Notes: generated from the letters alone by a model not told the origin. A DNA stretch of 64,000 nucleotides from an uncultured Aquimarina sp. (GCA_947498815.1 CANMLU010000002.1:62001-126000); one strand, 5' to 3'. Numbered from the stretch's first letter, positions 1-10,419 are shown. Program-made: numbers and translations.

Positions 1-2423
1 ACTCCGATCGTTTTGGATATATGATTAATACGGTTACAGAAGAAGCTTTAGAGAGAGAAAAGCAGGTAGTTAAAAATGAAAAGCGCCAACGTGTGGACAA
101 TGCACCTTACGGATACACTGATGAAATCATACGTAAAAACCTATATCCAGAAGGGCATCCTTATAATTGGACTGTGATTGGTTCACTTCCTGATCTCCAA
201 TCGGCTACTTTGGATGATGTTAAAGAATTTTATGAGAAGTACTATGGAGCAAGTAATGGTTCTCTGGTAATTGCCGGTGATATCGATATTGAAGAGACAA
301 AAGAGTTGGTAAAAAAATGGTTTGGTGAGATTAGAAAAGGACCCGAAGTGGCACCTCTTGAAGCTAAACCAGTTTCGCTCGAAAAAAGTAAATCCCTATA
401 TTTTGAAGATAACTTTGCAAAGCTTCCGGAGCTTAGAATGATATTTCCAACAGTCGAACGATATCATAAGGATACCTATGCATTGGATATTTTGGGACAA
501 TTGTTGAGTGGTAGTAAAAAGTCTCCGTTATATAAAGTTCTTGTCGAAGAAAAGAAATTAGCACCCAATCCTGTTACTTTTCAGCGATCTAATGAAATAG
601 CAGGTGAGTTTAATTTTATTATACGTGCCAACGCGGATAAAGATCTGGATAGTGTTAAGACGGCCATAAATGAAGGTTTAGCGAGGTTTGAGAAAGATGG
701 GTTTACAGATAATGAATTAAAAAGAATCAAGGCAGAACTTGAAACACAATTATATCAAGGGTTTAGTACCGTATTAAACAAAGCGTTTCAATTGGTTCAG
801 GATAATGAGTTTAAAGGAGATCCAGGTTATATATCGTAAACGGCAAAACTTACTAATGCCGTAACACGCAAAGATATCTTACATGTATATAACAAATACA
901 TAAAAGGAAAAAACTATGTAATGACTAGTGTTGTTCCGAAAACAAAACTCAATCTTGCTGTTGCAGATGCCGAAGAAGCAAAAGTGTGGATAGAAGAAGT
1001 AAAGAAAGATGTAGCTAGTGAGGAAGTAAGTCAGGGAAAAGAAGCTACATATGAAAAAACACCTTCCAAATTTGACAGAAGTGAACCTAATTTTGGAGAG
1101 TTACCTTTGGTGAAATCTCCCGAAGTATGGACCGGCGAACTTGCCAATGGAATGAAACTATATGGTATTGAAAACAATGAATTACCATTGGTGAGTTTTG
1201 ATATTACAATACCCGGTGGGCACCTTCTGGATCCTATTGATAAATCTGGTGTTTCAAGTTTTATGACCAGTATGTTGATGGAAGGTACAATCAATAAAAC
1301 CTCTGCAGAATTGGAAGAAGCTATAGGATTATTGGGCGCTACAATCAATATGAATAGTAGTACTGAAGAAATACGAATTACGGCATCATGCCTGGCGAAA
1401 AATTTCGATAAAACATTAGCACTGGTCGAAGAGATTTTATTAGAGCCAAGATGGGACGAGAAAGAGTTTATACGACTTAAACAAGCATTAAAAACCTCCT
1501 TAAAAGGCCGTGAAGCTAGCCCCAGGGCAATTGCATCCATTAACTTCAATAAACTAATATACGGTGACAATACGATTCTTGGGTTGCCAAATTCTGGAAC
1601 ATTAGAGAGCGTAGATAATATCACTCTTGAAGATCTTAAAGCGCATTATAATAATTTAGCACCAAGAAAAGCTTCATTTCATATCACAGGAAGTATTACC
1701 AAGACTAGTGCAGAGAAATCTCTTTCATCCCTTGCGACGAAATGGAATAAAGAAGGAGTAGCTATTCCCGAAATTACCATATCGCAAAAGGATAAAACAG
1801 ATCAATTGTATTTCATTGATGTACCTGGTTCTAAACAATCAGTAATTTTTATTGGCAAATTAGCATTATCTGCAACAAATCCAGAGTTTAATAATTTGGC
1901 GTATGCCAATGAGATTTTGGGTGGAGGATCTAGCGGAAGATTGTTTCAAACGTTACGAATTCAAAAAGGGTATACATATGGTGCATATTCTGGGATTAGA
2001 CCATTGCAGCATATAGCTCCATTTATAGTAGCTACAAGTGTACGTTCCAATGCTACTTTACCTTCGCTTAAGATTATTGAAGAAATGATTACAACGTATG
2101 GTGAGAATTTTGATGAAGATGATACAGAAACTACAAAAACGAAGATTCTCAAAGGTAGTACAAGAGATTATGAAGGACTCAATGATAAGTTAAATATTTT
2201 ACGAGAAATGAGTAAGTATAACAAACCAGCTTCATATATAGAAGAAGATCAAAAGGAATTAGTTGGTATGAGTGAGTTGGATTTTAAATCCATTATCGAA
2301 AAATATATCACTGAAAACAATATGATCTATGTCGTGGTAGGAGATAAGGCTACTCAATTTGAAGAGGTCAAAAAATTAAACAAAGTAGTTACCGAGTTAG
2401 ACATTAATGGTAATAGGATTTAA
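1..2423 (+). pseudogene. M16 zinc protease, 5' partial, interrupted by an in-frame stop
   Basis: Two M16 (pitrilysin-like) segments lie in one reading frame. The first runs from the window edge to a TAA at 837-839, the second continues directly in the same frame to 2423. The bases between (840-920) translate without a break into the kind of M16 sequence expected there (TAKLTNAV... then KDILHVYNKY), so the ATG at 921 is an internal methionine, not a new start. The visible part holds the end of the first M16 pair and a second M16 pair (about residues 70 on in the downstream piece); the zinc-binding HxxEH motif of the first domain would lie left of the window. Family members are periplasmic peptidases, often of two M16 units. 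One base change, not a frameshift, explains the break. It may be a true nonsense mutation or a sequencing error. Confidence 0.8.
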
Positions 2424-2443
2424 CCCAAAGAACTATAAAAAAA

Positions 2444-2472
2444 GCGATCATTTTTACATGATCGCTTTTTTT
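2444..2472. terminator. Bidirectional intrinsic terminator
   Basis: A perfect 7-bp stem (GCGATCA / TGATCGC) with an 8-base loop has an A run on its left and a T run on its right. It sits between the convergent M16 gene and the YceI-like gene and would serve both. Confidence 0.85.
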
Positions 2473-2494
2473 ATGCTCTTAATGTAACCATCTA

Positions 2495-3079
2495 TTATTC
2501 CAAGATCGGGAAATGAAACTGTACCTCTAGTTTGTTTTTTTCGCGCTCATCATGAATGTTAACGTCAAAATCACTGGTGTAAATTATGGTTTTACCTAAC
2601 AACTTGCTTTTATCCAAGGTAAAGGTGATAATCACTTCTTTTTGTTTACCTTTAATGGTTAAGTTTCCGATTACTTTAAAAGTATTAGACTCAAAAGGCA
2701 CAACTTGACTACTAGAAAATGAAATTGTTGGATACTTTTTCTTGTAAAAGAATTTTTCCCACATCAAGTGTCCATCACGTAAAAAATTATCAGTATCCAG
2801 CGTTTTTATAAGTGCTGTACCTTTAAAACTTGCATTCTCAATATCTTCTGGATTAAAATCTATTTTAAAATCTAATCCACTAATTGTACCCGAAGTTTCT
2901 TCAGAAATAAAATCAAATGAAACTCTCGAGTTTTCTTTATCAAATTCAATTCGCTTAACATCATTAATCAAAGCGTATTCGTCAGAATTTGACGTATACC
3001 CATTGTTTGTTATTTCATTTTGAGAGAACCCATGCACAATGTACAAGTTGATAAGGATGATATAAATAAATAATTTCAT
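2495..3079 (-). CDS. Secreted YceI-like domain protein
   Basis: A 194-residue protein with an N-terminal hydrophobic signal (cut probably after HGFSQ). From about residue 45 it looks like the YceI lipocalin-like fold: alternating beta strands, a segment SRVSFDFISEET, a LKTLDTDNFLRDGHL-like stretch in which small-molecule-binding family members have N..R..HL, then NLTIKGKQKEVIITF and a final strand. YceI proteins are periplasmic and bind isoprenoid-type lipids; the ligand here is unknown. It stands alone, converging on the M16 gene with a shared terminator. The assignment rests on motif order and length, which match the family. Confidence 0.75.
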   Translation of the reverse strand: MKLFIYIILINLYIVHGFSQNEITNNGYTSNSDEYALINDVKRIEFDKENSRVSFDFISEETSGTISGLDFKIDFNPEDIENASFKGTALIKTLDTDNFLRDGHLMWEKFFYKKKYPTISFSSSQVVPFESNTFKVIGNLTIKGKQKEVIITFTLDKSKLLGKTIIYTSDFDVNIHDEREKNKLEVQFHFPILE

Positions 3080-3407
3080 AATTATATGATATAGTGATTT
3101 TAAAGGTAGAAATTATCAAGAATCATTCCAAGGCTTTTATCTAAATTGAATTTCTGCACAGGCATTTACCCTTTAAATTATGGGAGTATTAACTCTTTCA
3201 TAAAAATTCTATCCTAGATATTTTTGGTAGCTATACATACCTCAAAATACGCTTTGACACATGAGAGATCGTAAGAAGAATTTGTAGGGCTATTTCATAA
3301 AATAAATATAAATTGATGCAAATGAGTCAATTAAAATTAAAAAAAGTAATAAATTAGAGAGTAAATTGATCGTCAAGTCATGTGTAATTAACCAAAAAAG
3401 TTTAATT
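3080..3407. other. Intergenic region, nothing recognised
   Basis: AT-rich region between the divergent YceI-like gene and the small basic protein gene. No hairpin, repeat copy or convincing ORF was seen; promoters for both neighbours must lie here. Confidence 0.5.
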
Positions 3408-3587
3408 ATGAGTAAAAAAGACAAAACTTCTAGAAAGAGACGCTTTGCGGACTTTCAGAACAAATACCGGCGATCTTCTAACTTTGGATATGGATCGAAA
3501 AGAGATCGATTTGCCCTTGCTGGCAATGGAGAGTTACTAGCTCCTCAAAATATAGAAGAAGAAGATAATGATCGCCCAGATGCCTAA
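3408..3587 (+). CDS. Small charged hypothetical protein
   Basis: A 59-residue protein, start chosen at the ATG of MSKKDK; the reading frame is open further upstream (3366) but that stretch does not look like protein. The N-terminal half is strongly basic (KTSRKRRF, YRRSSN), the C-terminal tail strongly acidic (IEEEDNDRPDA). It has no signal peptide or membrane segment, so it is cytoplasmic. The charge split suggests nucleic-acid or ribosome binding, but no family is recognised and this is inference only. It has its own intergenic space and converges on the MFS gene. Confidence 0.5.
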   Translation: MSKKDKTSRKRRFADFQNKYRRSSNFGYGSKRDRFALAGNGELLAPQNIEEEDNDRPDA

Positions 3588-3629
3588 TCAGGATTCATTG
3601 TTGTAAAGAAAATTATCAAACTTTTCTTT

Positions 3630-4853
3630 TTAATTAAGCCTGCTCTCGATGCGCCTTGCATTTTTTGCAGCCATTTTTAAATATACAAGAATACCCATTG
3701 AAAGTATCGAACAAATCAAGAACCCTATAAATAATGGTAGGGTAGTACTTATAACAAATTTTCCGATATAGGTACTAATGGGTACGGCCATAATCGTAGA
3801 AACAAAGCCAGTAATGGCAGCACCAATACCTGCAATATGTCCAATAGGTTGCATAGCCAAAGCTCTTAAATTTCCAAAGAGAAATCCAATCGCAAAAAAT
3901 TGCATTCCAAAGAATAGTAATAGAACTACAATGCTTGGATTGGAAGCCTTATAATACAAAACAATATATAGTAATGATATTCCCAAGAATGCGAGAAGGG
4001 AAGTGGTTACTAATTTTTCCATCCCATATTTTAAAACGAGGGTTCCGTTTAAAAATGTAGCCGTGCCTATTGAGATCGCTAAGAGTGCAAATATATACGG
4101 AAACTCATCTTTGAGGTGATACTGTTGTTCGAATATCTGTTGCGAAGTGCTTAAGTATACCATAAAAGAACCCACAATAAAACCAGAGATCAAAGTATAC
4201 CCCATAGTGGTTTTATGTTTCATCAATTCTATAACCCCATCTTTAAAAATATGAGGTGTAAATTTTATTCGTTTTGATATTTCTAAGGTTTCGTCCTGTC
4301 TTTTCCAAAACCAGATGGAAACCAAGACACTAAAAACTAATTGTATGTAAAAAATAGACTGCCAATTATATCGATCCAAAATAAACTTTCCGAGGGCGGG
4401 AGCAATGATAGGAACCAAAATAAAAACTACTGTTATAAAAGACATAATCCGAGCCATGTAATCGCCTTCATAAATATCTCGAATCATTGCAATGGCAATA
4501 GTCCTAGGAGCCGAGAGCCCTACGCCTTGCAAAATTCTACCAATCACCATCATTTCTATACTTTTGGAGAATACACAGATAAAACTTGCAATCACAAACA
4601 GCAAAAAACCCATATACACAATAGGTTTTCGACCCAAGCTATCCGATATAGGTCCAAAAATTAACGGGCCAATACCCAGGCCCAGAAAAATCATGGTAAT
4701 CAACAATTGATTATCTGCAGGTTCTCTTGTACCAATAGCAATACCGATAGTCTCTAGAGCTGGCAAAAGTGCATCTATTGCTAGGGCAACAATCGACATC
4801 AAAGAAGCCATTAATGTTACAAATTCGAACTGTGCAAGTTTCTTTTTTAGCAT
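3630..4853 (-). CDS. Bcr/CflA-type MFS drug exporter
   Basis: About 407 residues with 12 predicted membrane segments. Start chosen at the methionine of MLKKKLAQFEF; six further residues upstream are possible. The loop between helices 2 and 3 carries GPISDSLGRKP, the MFS motif A, and helix 4-5 has GRILQGVGLSAPRTIAIAMIRD, which matches the Bcr/CflA branch of drug:H+ antiporters. It acts in the inner membrane; the substrate cannot be told from sequence. It is a single gene with a wide gap on its upstream side. Family assignment is firm, substrate unknown. Confidence 0.88.
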   Translation of the reverse strand: MLKKKLAQFEFVTLMASLMSIVALAIDALLPALETIGIAIGTREPADNQLLITMIFLGLGIGPLIFGPISDSLGRKPIVYMGFLLFVIASFICVFSKSIEMMVIGRILQGVGLSAPRTIAIAMIRDIYEGDYMARIMSFITVVFILVPIIAPALGKFILDRYNWQSIFYIQLVFSVLVSIWFWKRQDETLEISKRIKFTPHIFKDGVIELMKHKTTMGYTLISGFIVGSFMVYLSTSQQIFEQQYHLKDEFPYIFALLAISIGTATFLNGTLVLKYGMEKLVTTSLLAFLGISLLYIVLYYKASNPSIVVLLLFFGMQFFAIGFLFGNLRALAMQPIGHIAGIGAAITGFVSTIMAVPISTYIGKFVISTTLPLFIGFLICSILSMGILVYLKMAAKNARRIESRLN

Positions 4854-5056
4854 CCTGCAAAAGTAAGCCATTTAGGTAATAGAACTTTCATTATTAAATG
4901 TTATAATAATGCTAATTGTAACACAAGATTATTTTTGGTAGTTTTATATCATCATACAAATATTCTTAATTAACCTATTAAACTTTTCTATTATCAAATT
5001 CTTCGCAGTAAGAACAAGGTTGGAATAAAAAAATATCTATGTTTTATTTCAAAGGA

Positions 5057-6460
5057 TTACTCTTTTGGTCTTACCCTAACCAAAACCTTTTTTGAATTAT
5101 AGATAATACTTCTATCTGGCCCTATAACATTTGCATCTCCGGGGTCATCAAAACGTTTATCGACACCTAATTTGTACTTTCGCACAGTCTTTCCCGTTTC
5201 CCAATCCAAGGAATAATAGTAATAATTACAATCACTTTCTTTTCCGGATCCATAGAGATAGTTCGTTTTAGCACTATATACCAAAACATTGTTCATATTA
5301 ATGTCATCACGATGCCATACCAAACTCATCGTATTGGAATCGGGCTTCCATTTTAACTTGTAGACCCCTTTTTTAGTGTTGCAGGATTGCCCTAAAAAGC
5401 CATTGTACTGTGCGGCTGCAATATCGTATCCATAAGCCGTTGGTGAATTTTCAACTGCTGCCATTAATTTGCCCGCTGGTCTTGAGTTTGGTAATTCTAC
5501 GGCAGCGGCCAAACGTTTATCCTGACCTTTCAAACCCTTCCAATCTACTGGGATTTCTTCACGCCAAAAAGCTAACATTCTAGCTGGTTTCTGGCTATCG
5601 ACCACACAGACCAACTTATCATTATCTCCTGATCCAAGTAGGGTGGGTGTGGTACCGATGCCCTGAAAACGATTTCCTCCAAAGTCCATGTATACCTCCC
5701 ATTTTGGCACTATGGTTTTTCCATTCCATTGTATACCCAGTATCTTTTTGGTGGTAGAAATGTAGATGTTCCCTTTTTCGTCGGCAGCATAATCGTTATG
5801 ATATGCTTTTTCTCTTAGTTTTAAAGGGATTTTATAGGTAGCCAACAATGTAAAGTCTTCATCATCTATTATACCAATTAGCCCGTCCCTTGATGCAAAA
5901 ACAATGTTGCCATCATATAGCCTGCATAGTTTCGAAAGTGACTTTATATTCTTTGGCATCGTTATTTTTTTTTCCAATACAATTTCTGAATAAGGATCCG
6001 TTGGATCTTTTTCGCCAAACAAAAAGAACTGATTGTCATCATAGGTTAGCACCTTGTGATCTTGTAGCATAAGTAATGACCAACTTAAATCATTGATCCA
6101 CGGATTTTTATCTATACGATGTGTACTAACTACCCTGAACTCTTTTGACGTAGAAACTACTTTAAAGATATGAGTGCTAGTGCTACCCCATAAGGTATGG
6201 CTACCATCTGGATATTGCTCCGAATATAATAACCAAGGAGAAACCCTATCCTTTGGTGTCGAGGCAAAGGATGTTTCTATAGTGTCATCTGGTAGCAAAC
6301 CAGCCAAGTGAGTATTTCCTTGACGATAGCTTCCATTATGCACTGCAGGAAAAGGGGAGTTTACCAAATAAGGATTCTCAGGTGGCATCTGTGCATATAC
6401 TTTAGAACAAAGTATTAAACTAATAAATAGTATGTTTTTTATAGTAACCATCATAATCAT
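5057..6460 (-). CDS. Secreted beta-propeller-like hypothetical protein
   Basis: A 467-residue protein with a signal peptide ending near VYAQM. Start may be the first or the fourth methionine. The mature part has repeating segments of about 45-60 residues with short strands and turn motifs such as SRDGLIGIIDDE, DEKGNIYISTTKK and GSGDNDKLVCVVD, the look of a PQQ/WD-like propeller. Cysteines near SCNTKK and DCNYYYY could form disulfides. No catalytic motif is visible and no named family is recognised. The next gene on the same strand starts about 500 bases upstream, so it may be transcribed alone. Confidence 0.7.
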   Translation of the reverse strand: MIMMVTIKNILFISLILCSKVYAQMPPENPYLVNSPFPAVHNGSYRQGNTHLAGLLPDDTIETSFASTPKDRVSPWLLYSEQYPDGSHTLWGSTSTHIFKVVSTSKEFRVVSTHRIDKNPWINDLSWSLLMLQDHKVLTYDDNQFFLFGEKDPTDPYSEIVLEKKITMPKNIKSLSKLCRLYDGNIVFASRDGLIGIIDDEDFTLLATYKIPLKLREKAYHNDYAADEKGNIYISTTKKILGIQWNGKTIVPKWEVYMDFGGNRFQGIGTTPTLLGSGDNDKLVCVVDSQKPARMLAFWREEIPVDWKGLKGQDKRLAAAVELPNSRPAGKLMAAVENSPTAYGYDIAAAQYNGFLGQSCNTKKGVYKLKWKPDSNTMSLVWHRDDINMNNVLVYSAKTNYLYGSGKESDCNYYYYSLDWETGKTVRKYKLGVDKRFDDPGDANVIGPDRSIIYNSKKVLVRVRPKE

Positions 6461-6594
6461 TATTATTTCTATAAGGCGAACTGGTTGCCAGTATTATTCT
6501 TTAATTGCCCTGACGAATATCTTTATTATTCTTCAATGTAAGTATTTTTTGATCTTCCGCTTTTATAACAATATTCAAAATAAAATTAGTGTTA

Positions 6595-6987
6595 TTAATC
6601 CAGAAGCTTCTGTAGTAGAGTTTCAACCAAAGGTTTCCAGCGGATCATTCTATTCTCAATACTTGTTAGCTGATTTTCGTTTAGAATTGCTTTTGTTTCG
6701 GCTATCCTGTTTAGAATTATCTCTTCAGCCTGTTTAAACTTTTCTAAGGGTGAGCTATCAGATTCCAATATAGGCTGCATCAAACCAGCATATTTCAAAT
6801 TGATTTTTTGTAATTTCTCAATTTGTAGTTCATCTAGCTCCAATCTGTCTACCATGATGGAAGTTACTATTTCCGATCTTTCGATAACATCTTTCGGCAT
6901 CCATTTAAAAATCTCTTGTGCTTGAATTTTTGAAGAAAAAAACAAAGCGAACAACATGATTCCTATACTCAATACTATTTTTTTCAT
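6595..6987 (-). CDS. Small secreted helical protein
   Basis: A 130-residue protein with a clear signal peptide (ends near KIQAQE). The mature part is all-helical and rich in E, K, L and I: DELQIEKLQKINLKYAGLMQPI and ILNENQLTSIE. This resembles the short periplasmic LTxxQ/Spy-like helical proteins of Bacteroidota (LDELQ / LNENQLTSIE repeats), which in other bacteria act as ATP-independent chaperones or metal sensors. That relationship is inference. It lies 65 bases downstream of the DUF6515-like gene and could be co-transcribed with it. Confidence 0.7.
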   Translation of the reverse strand: MKKIVLSIGIMLFALFFSSKIQAQEIFKWMPKDVIERSEIVTSIMVDRLELDELQIEKLQKINLKYAGLMQPILESDSSPLEKFKQAEEIILNRIAETKAILNENQLTSIENRMIRWKPLVETLLQKLLD

Positions 6988-7052
6988 TTTTCTTAATTAT
7001 TTAATTATGTTATCACCACTTATCAAGGGCAACAACCGAACAAAAAACCAAA

Positions 7053-7625
7053 CTACTCATCTAAAAAACCAACGAGTTCAAATTGCTCTCCGGTTTTTTT
7101 ATACAGATTATCATCGAAGGTATAATAGGATTTATTCTCTACCGTTACTTCATTAGATCCTTCCGGAAGTTCATCTATTTTTGCTCCCACAGGCGGTTTT
7201 GCCACTTCATAGTTGTTTTTTATTTTGTTGTAATACATACCATTAGCATAAAAATAGGTGCGATTTGCAATTATCAAGCTAGTATACGCCCACGGAATAG
7301 AGGCTACCCTAAACCCAACAGGGGGGACAACGCTCACATATACACCTTTCTTCCTTATATAATAAAACCCATTAGACGGATAATATTTAGTTCTGGAATA
7401 TACTATTGCTTTGGTAGCTGCAGGAATGGTATTTAAAGTCCTCCTGGTTACCCTGCGATAGGTTCTTCGTCTTACCCTTCGGTGTGTACGTATCTTCTGT
7501 CCTGTAATAGTAACCGGAGTATTTGCAACTATTCTTGTTTTTGCTCTTCTGACCACCTGTGCCTCACTTGGTATTGAAAATATGAAGAAGAATACTGGCA
7601 GTATTGTAAAAATTAGTTTTTTCAT
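7053..7625 (-). CDS. Secreted DUF6515-like protein
   Basis: A 190-residue protein; start chosen at MKKLIFTILP because this gives a normal signal peptide ending near PSEAQ, while the 21 residues upstream in frame look non-coding. The mature part begins with a very basic stretch (RRVRRRTYRRVTRRT, residues about 48-62) followed by repeated aromatic motifs: FYYIRKKGVYV, YFYANGMYYN, SYYTFDDNLYKK, each followed by a P-P-V-G type turn (VVPPVGFRV, AKPPVGAKI). This G-x-Y-Y repeat pattern with PPVGA is typical of DUF6515. Function unknown, probably cell-envelope. It belongs to a run of secreted small-protein genes on this strand. Confidence 0.72.
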   Translation of the reverse strand: MKKLIFTILPVFFFIFSIPSEAQVVRRAKTRIVANTPVTITGQKIRTHRRVRRRTYRRVTRRTLNTIPAATKAIVYSRTKYYPSNGFYYIRKKGVYVSVVPPVGFRVASIPWAYTSLIIANRTYFYANGMYYNKIKNNYEVAKPPVGAKIDELPEGSNEVTVENKSYYTFDDNLYKKTGEQFELVGFLDE

Positions 7626-7719
7626 TGGATTTTTTTTTGACTCATATAGTATTTGTGATCTGGTAACAATTAACAATCTGAATCGCAATGCAATTATTAC
7701 TCAGCAATTTTATTGATTT

Positions 7720-8448
7720 TTATAGTTGAACATTATATATGTTGCCATTAACCTCTATAGTGGCGTTTCCGTTACCGTTGAAGATTATATCTCCTCTATA
7801 ACTAAAGGGCTCTCCAGTAGTCAAGGTTCCTGCTAAGGAAAATGTAGCGTTTCCACTTAGAATTATTCTGGTTATTTTATCAATGGCAATATTCGTGCTT
7901 TCTATGATTAATGTACTTTCAAAATCCTTTGTATTCCCATTAATACGTGTGGTTTGGGTTCCTTCTCGCATAAAAGAGCTATTATAGACATAAGGTGTAT
8001 TAGCCACAAGGATATCATCCAGAACGGCGTTGTAGCTAATCACATCATTTGATTCCAACCTTGGGGAACTGTATGTACCAGAACCGTCAAAATCGATAGA
8101 ATATGCTCGAGGAATCTCATTGTCACAAATCAATGTGAAATTATAGTCAATAGAGTGACTAAAGGTTGTCACCGCACCAATCGAACTATTGCGTTCCATT
8201 GTCCTTTCGTTTAAAACACCACACACAAATGCCGACTTTGATGCTTCTTCGGTCACAAGTCCCGATGCATCATTGGCTTGGATATCTATGCCATACGCCT
8301 CAGAAACGAGAGTTTGTTGTAGCAATTCTACTGCCTCATTTTCGGTTACTTTGGCACCATTTCCGAAACCGCTATCCTCTCTATCACAAGAAGTCAATCC
8401 TATTAAAGTTAAGCCTATTAGAGCGATATTGAGCTTTACATTTTTCAT
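7720..8448 (-). CDS. Hypothetical lipoprotein
   Basis: A 242-residue protein with a lipoprotein signal (LIGLTSC, Cys21). The mature part is acidic at first and then rich in beta strands with many N, T, S and G residues (DGSGTYSS, SGNATFSLAGTLTTGEPF), as in cell-surface beta-sandwich lipoproteins. An FVCG / LICDNE cysteine pair may form a disulfide. No named family is recognised. It faces the divergent LytS gene across 240 bases and could be one of that system's targets, which is only a guess from position. Confidence 0.65.
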   Translation of the reverse strand: MKNVKLNIALIGLTLIGLTSCDREDSGFGNGAKVTENEAVELLQQTLVSEAYGIDIQANDASGLVTEEASKSAFVCGVLNERTMERNSSIGAVTTFSHSIDYNFTLICDNEIPRAYSIDFDGSGTYSSPRLESNDVISYNAVLDDILVANTPYVYNSSFMREGTQTTRINGNTKDFESTLIIESTNIAIDKITRIILSGNATFSLAGTLTTGEPFSYRGDIIFNGNGNATIEVNGNIYNVQL

Positions 8449-8686
8449 ATATAAATAATTTTATTAATTGTTAATGGTACAAATTTGCAGCCTTATTGAT
8501 GGGTTTGAAAAACTTTTCAACCTATTGTTCCAATAAATAGATTTTTGGCTACATTTTATCAATAACCTGTATTTAATACCTTGGATTGGTTAATGTTGAA
8601 GAATTTTAACCATTGATTGATAAAAAATGACTATTGGTTTATAGCCTTTGAAGCTTTTCTTTATTTTAGCTACTTTTCCCCAATTT

Positions 8687-9706
8687 ATGATTGGTATGAA
8701 TAGAATTTATTTACATATTTCGCTCTGGGTTATCTATTTTGGAATTACTATCCTTTTCAAGAGCAATAATTTAAATATTGAGTATGCTATAAAGCATTCA
8801 TTAGTTGCTGTCCCAATTCTTATTCTACTGTATTATTCCTACGGAAATCTGGCGGTAGTAAAGTTTTTGGAAACTAAAAAGTATTTTCTTTTCGCCCTTT
8901 TTAGTATATTTTTCTTCGCAGTATTCTTTAACATTAAAAAGTATATTGAAGTACCTTATTTTCAGGAGTATTTTGATCTACTACCCAGTAAATCAAACGA
9001 GAAAGAAGAAAGAGTGGTTGGTGCTACTGTACTAATTCACATGTTGCTAACCACTATTTTTTTTACGCTCGAGAATAGAATAAAAAAAGAGAAAAAGGCC
9101 CAAACTCTATTAAATAAAAACAATGAGGCTCAATTACTTTATTTAAAAGCTCAGATAAATCCACATTTTTTATTTAATGCTTTGAATAATATCTATTCGC
9201 TTTCGGTGGTTAAATCTGATCATACACCCAAAATGATATTAAACCTGGCGGACTTACTTAGGTATACTATTTATGAAGGGCGAAAAGAGAAAGTGTTGAT
9301 TGCAGATGAAATCGTTCAAATTCAAAAATACTTTACCCTTTTTCAAATGACTAAAGAAGAACCGGTCAATGTCAAAATTGATGTTACTGGTAAGGTCATG
9401 ACACATTATATAGAACCTATGATATTAATTCCGTTAGTAGAAAATTGTGTTAAACATGGAGATTTTGATATAAACTCAGAGAGCTTTGCGCAAATTTCTA
9501 TAGAGGTTATTGAAGGAGGATTACGTTTTATGACCATTAATTCCATGAATAAAGTGGATAAGCAAAAAGATAATATTGGAGGTGTCGGACTAGAAAATAT
9601 CAAGAAAAGATTGCAACTAAAATATCCCAATTCACATACTTTTAATGTTAAAGAAGAAGGGAATGTTTTTGAAGTATTACTTAATATTACAAAACTAGAT
9701 GTCTAA
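8687..9706 (+). CDS. LytS-type sensor histidine kinase
   Basis: About 340 residues. The frame opens at a TTG (8648), but the ATGs at 8687 and 8696 are more likely starts. Four N-terminal membrane helices are followed by a coiled coil and the His_kinase domain of the LytS/YehU family, with the phospho-acceptor histidine in KAQINPHFLFNALN and an HATPase with PLVENCVKHG (N box) and GGVGLENIKKRL (G box). No extracellular sensor domain is present, so the signal is probably sensed in the membrane. The stop overlaps the start of the response regulator by one base (TAATG), which implies coupled translation and a two-component pair. Confidence 0.9.
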   Translation: MIGMNRIYLHISLWVIYFGITILFKSNNLNIEYAIKHSLVAVPILILLYYSYGNLAVVKFLETKKYFLFALFSIFFFAVFFNIKKYIEVPYFQEYFDLLPSKSNEKEERVVGATVLIHMLLTTIFFTLENRIKKEKKAQTLLNKNNEAQLLYLKAQINPHFLFNALNNIYSLSVVKSDHTPKMILNLADLLRYTIYEGRKEKVLIADEIVQIQKYFTLFQMTKEEPVNVKIDVTGKVMTHYIEPMILIPLVENCVKHGDFDINSESFAQISIEVIEGGLRFMTINSMNKVDKQKDNIGGVGLENIKKRLQLKYPNSHTFNVKEEGNVFEVLLNITKLDV

Positions 9707-10419
9707 TGGATAAAATAAAAGTATTATTAGTTGATGATGAGTATTTAGCTTTAAATCTTTTAGAAAATTTTATAAAAGAGATACCAGATCTTGAAATTAT
9801 CGACAAAGTGAAATCTCCTATAAAAGCTATTGATATTCTAAATAAAACAAGGGTAGACCTCTTGTTTTTGGATATTCAAATGCCAACTTTAAGCGGTATT
9901 AATCTTTTAAAAACCATTAAGAATAAACCGGTAACTATCTTTACTACTGCATACGCTGAACATGCAGTTGACGCCTATGGTCTTGATGCTATCGACTATT
10001 TGCTAAAGCCCTTTTCTTTTGAAAGGTTTTTACAAGGGGTAAACAAAGCCAAGGAACAGCTTCGTAAATCCAACATACTAAAAAGTGAACCTTTAACCAA
10101 TCAAGGGCTAGAAGCATTTTTAATCATCAAATCAGAATCCAAAACCATTAAAGTTGCCCAACAAGACATTCTATACATAGAAGGGCTTAAAGAATATGTT
10201 CGAATTGTTTGTTCGACTGAAAAGTATATAACGCTTATGAGTTTAAAGGAGTTGACAGACCTACTGTCTGGATCCGGTTTCATGCGAGTGCATAAATCCT
10301 ACATTGTCAATCTCAACAGGGTAAGGTCAATGGATGGGAACCGATTAGAGTTGGGGGAGCATAAAATTCCGGTTAGTAGGGATAAGAAAACCGATATCAT
10401 GAAGAAAATTTTTGGATAG
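9706..10419 (+). CDS. LytR/AlgR-type response regulator (LytTR)
   Basis: A 237-residue protein: receiver domain (1-120) with the acidic pocket VDDE, phospho-acceptor Asp56 (FLDIQMP) and Lys101 (YLLKPF), then a LytTR DNA-binding domain (about 135-235) with the usual ending FMRVHKSYIVNL and IPVSRDKK. It is translationally coupled to the kinase just upstream, so the two form a pair. LytTR regulators bind tandem direct repeats upstream of targets; the DUF4251/YCF48 pair 280 bases downstream or the divergent lipoprotein are the nearest possible targets. Confidence 0.92.
   Translation: MDKIKVLLVDDEYLALNLLENFIKEIPDLEIIDKVKSPIKAIDILNKTRVDLLFLDIQMPTLSGINLLKTIKNKPVTIFTTAYAEHAVDAYGLDAIDYLLKPFSFERFLQGVNKAKEQLRKSNILKSEPLTNQGLEAFLIIKSESKTIKVAQQDILYIEGLKEYVRIVCSTEKYITLMSLKELTDLLSGSGFMRVHKSYIVNLNRVRSMDGNRLELGEHKIPVSRDKKTDIMKKIFG

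Noticed and set aside
1031-1624. 197-codon ORF on the minus strand inside the M16 gene
   Set aside because: Antisense shadow; the plus strand carries the recognised M16 protein.
921-2423. Second half of the M16 gene as an independent gene
   Set aside because: The frame before its ATG is continuous with the first half and encodes expected family sequence, so the ATG is internal.
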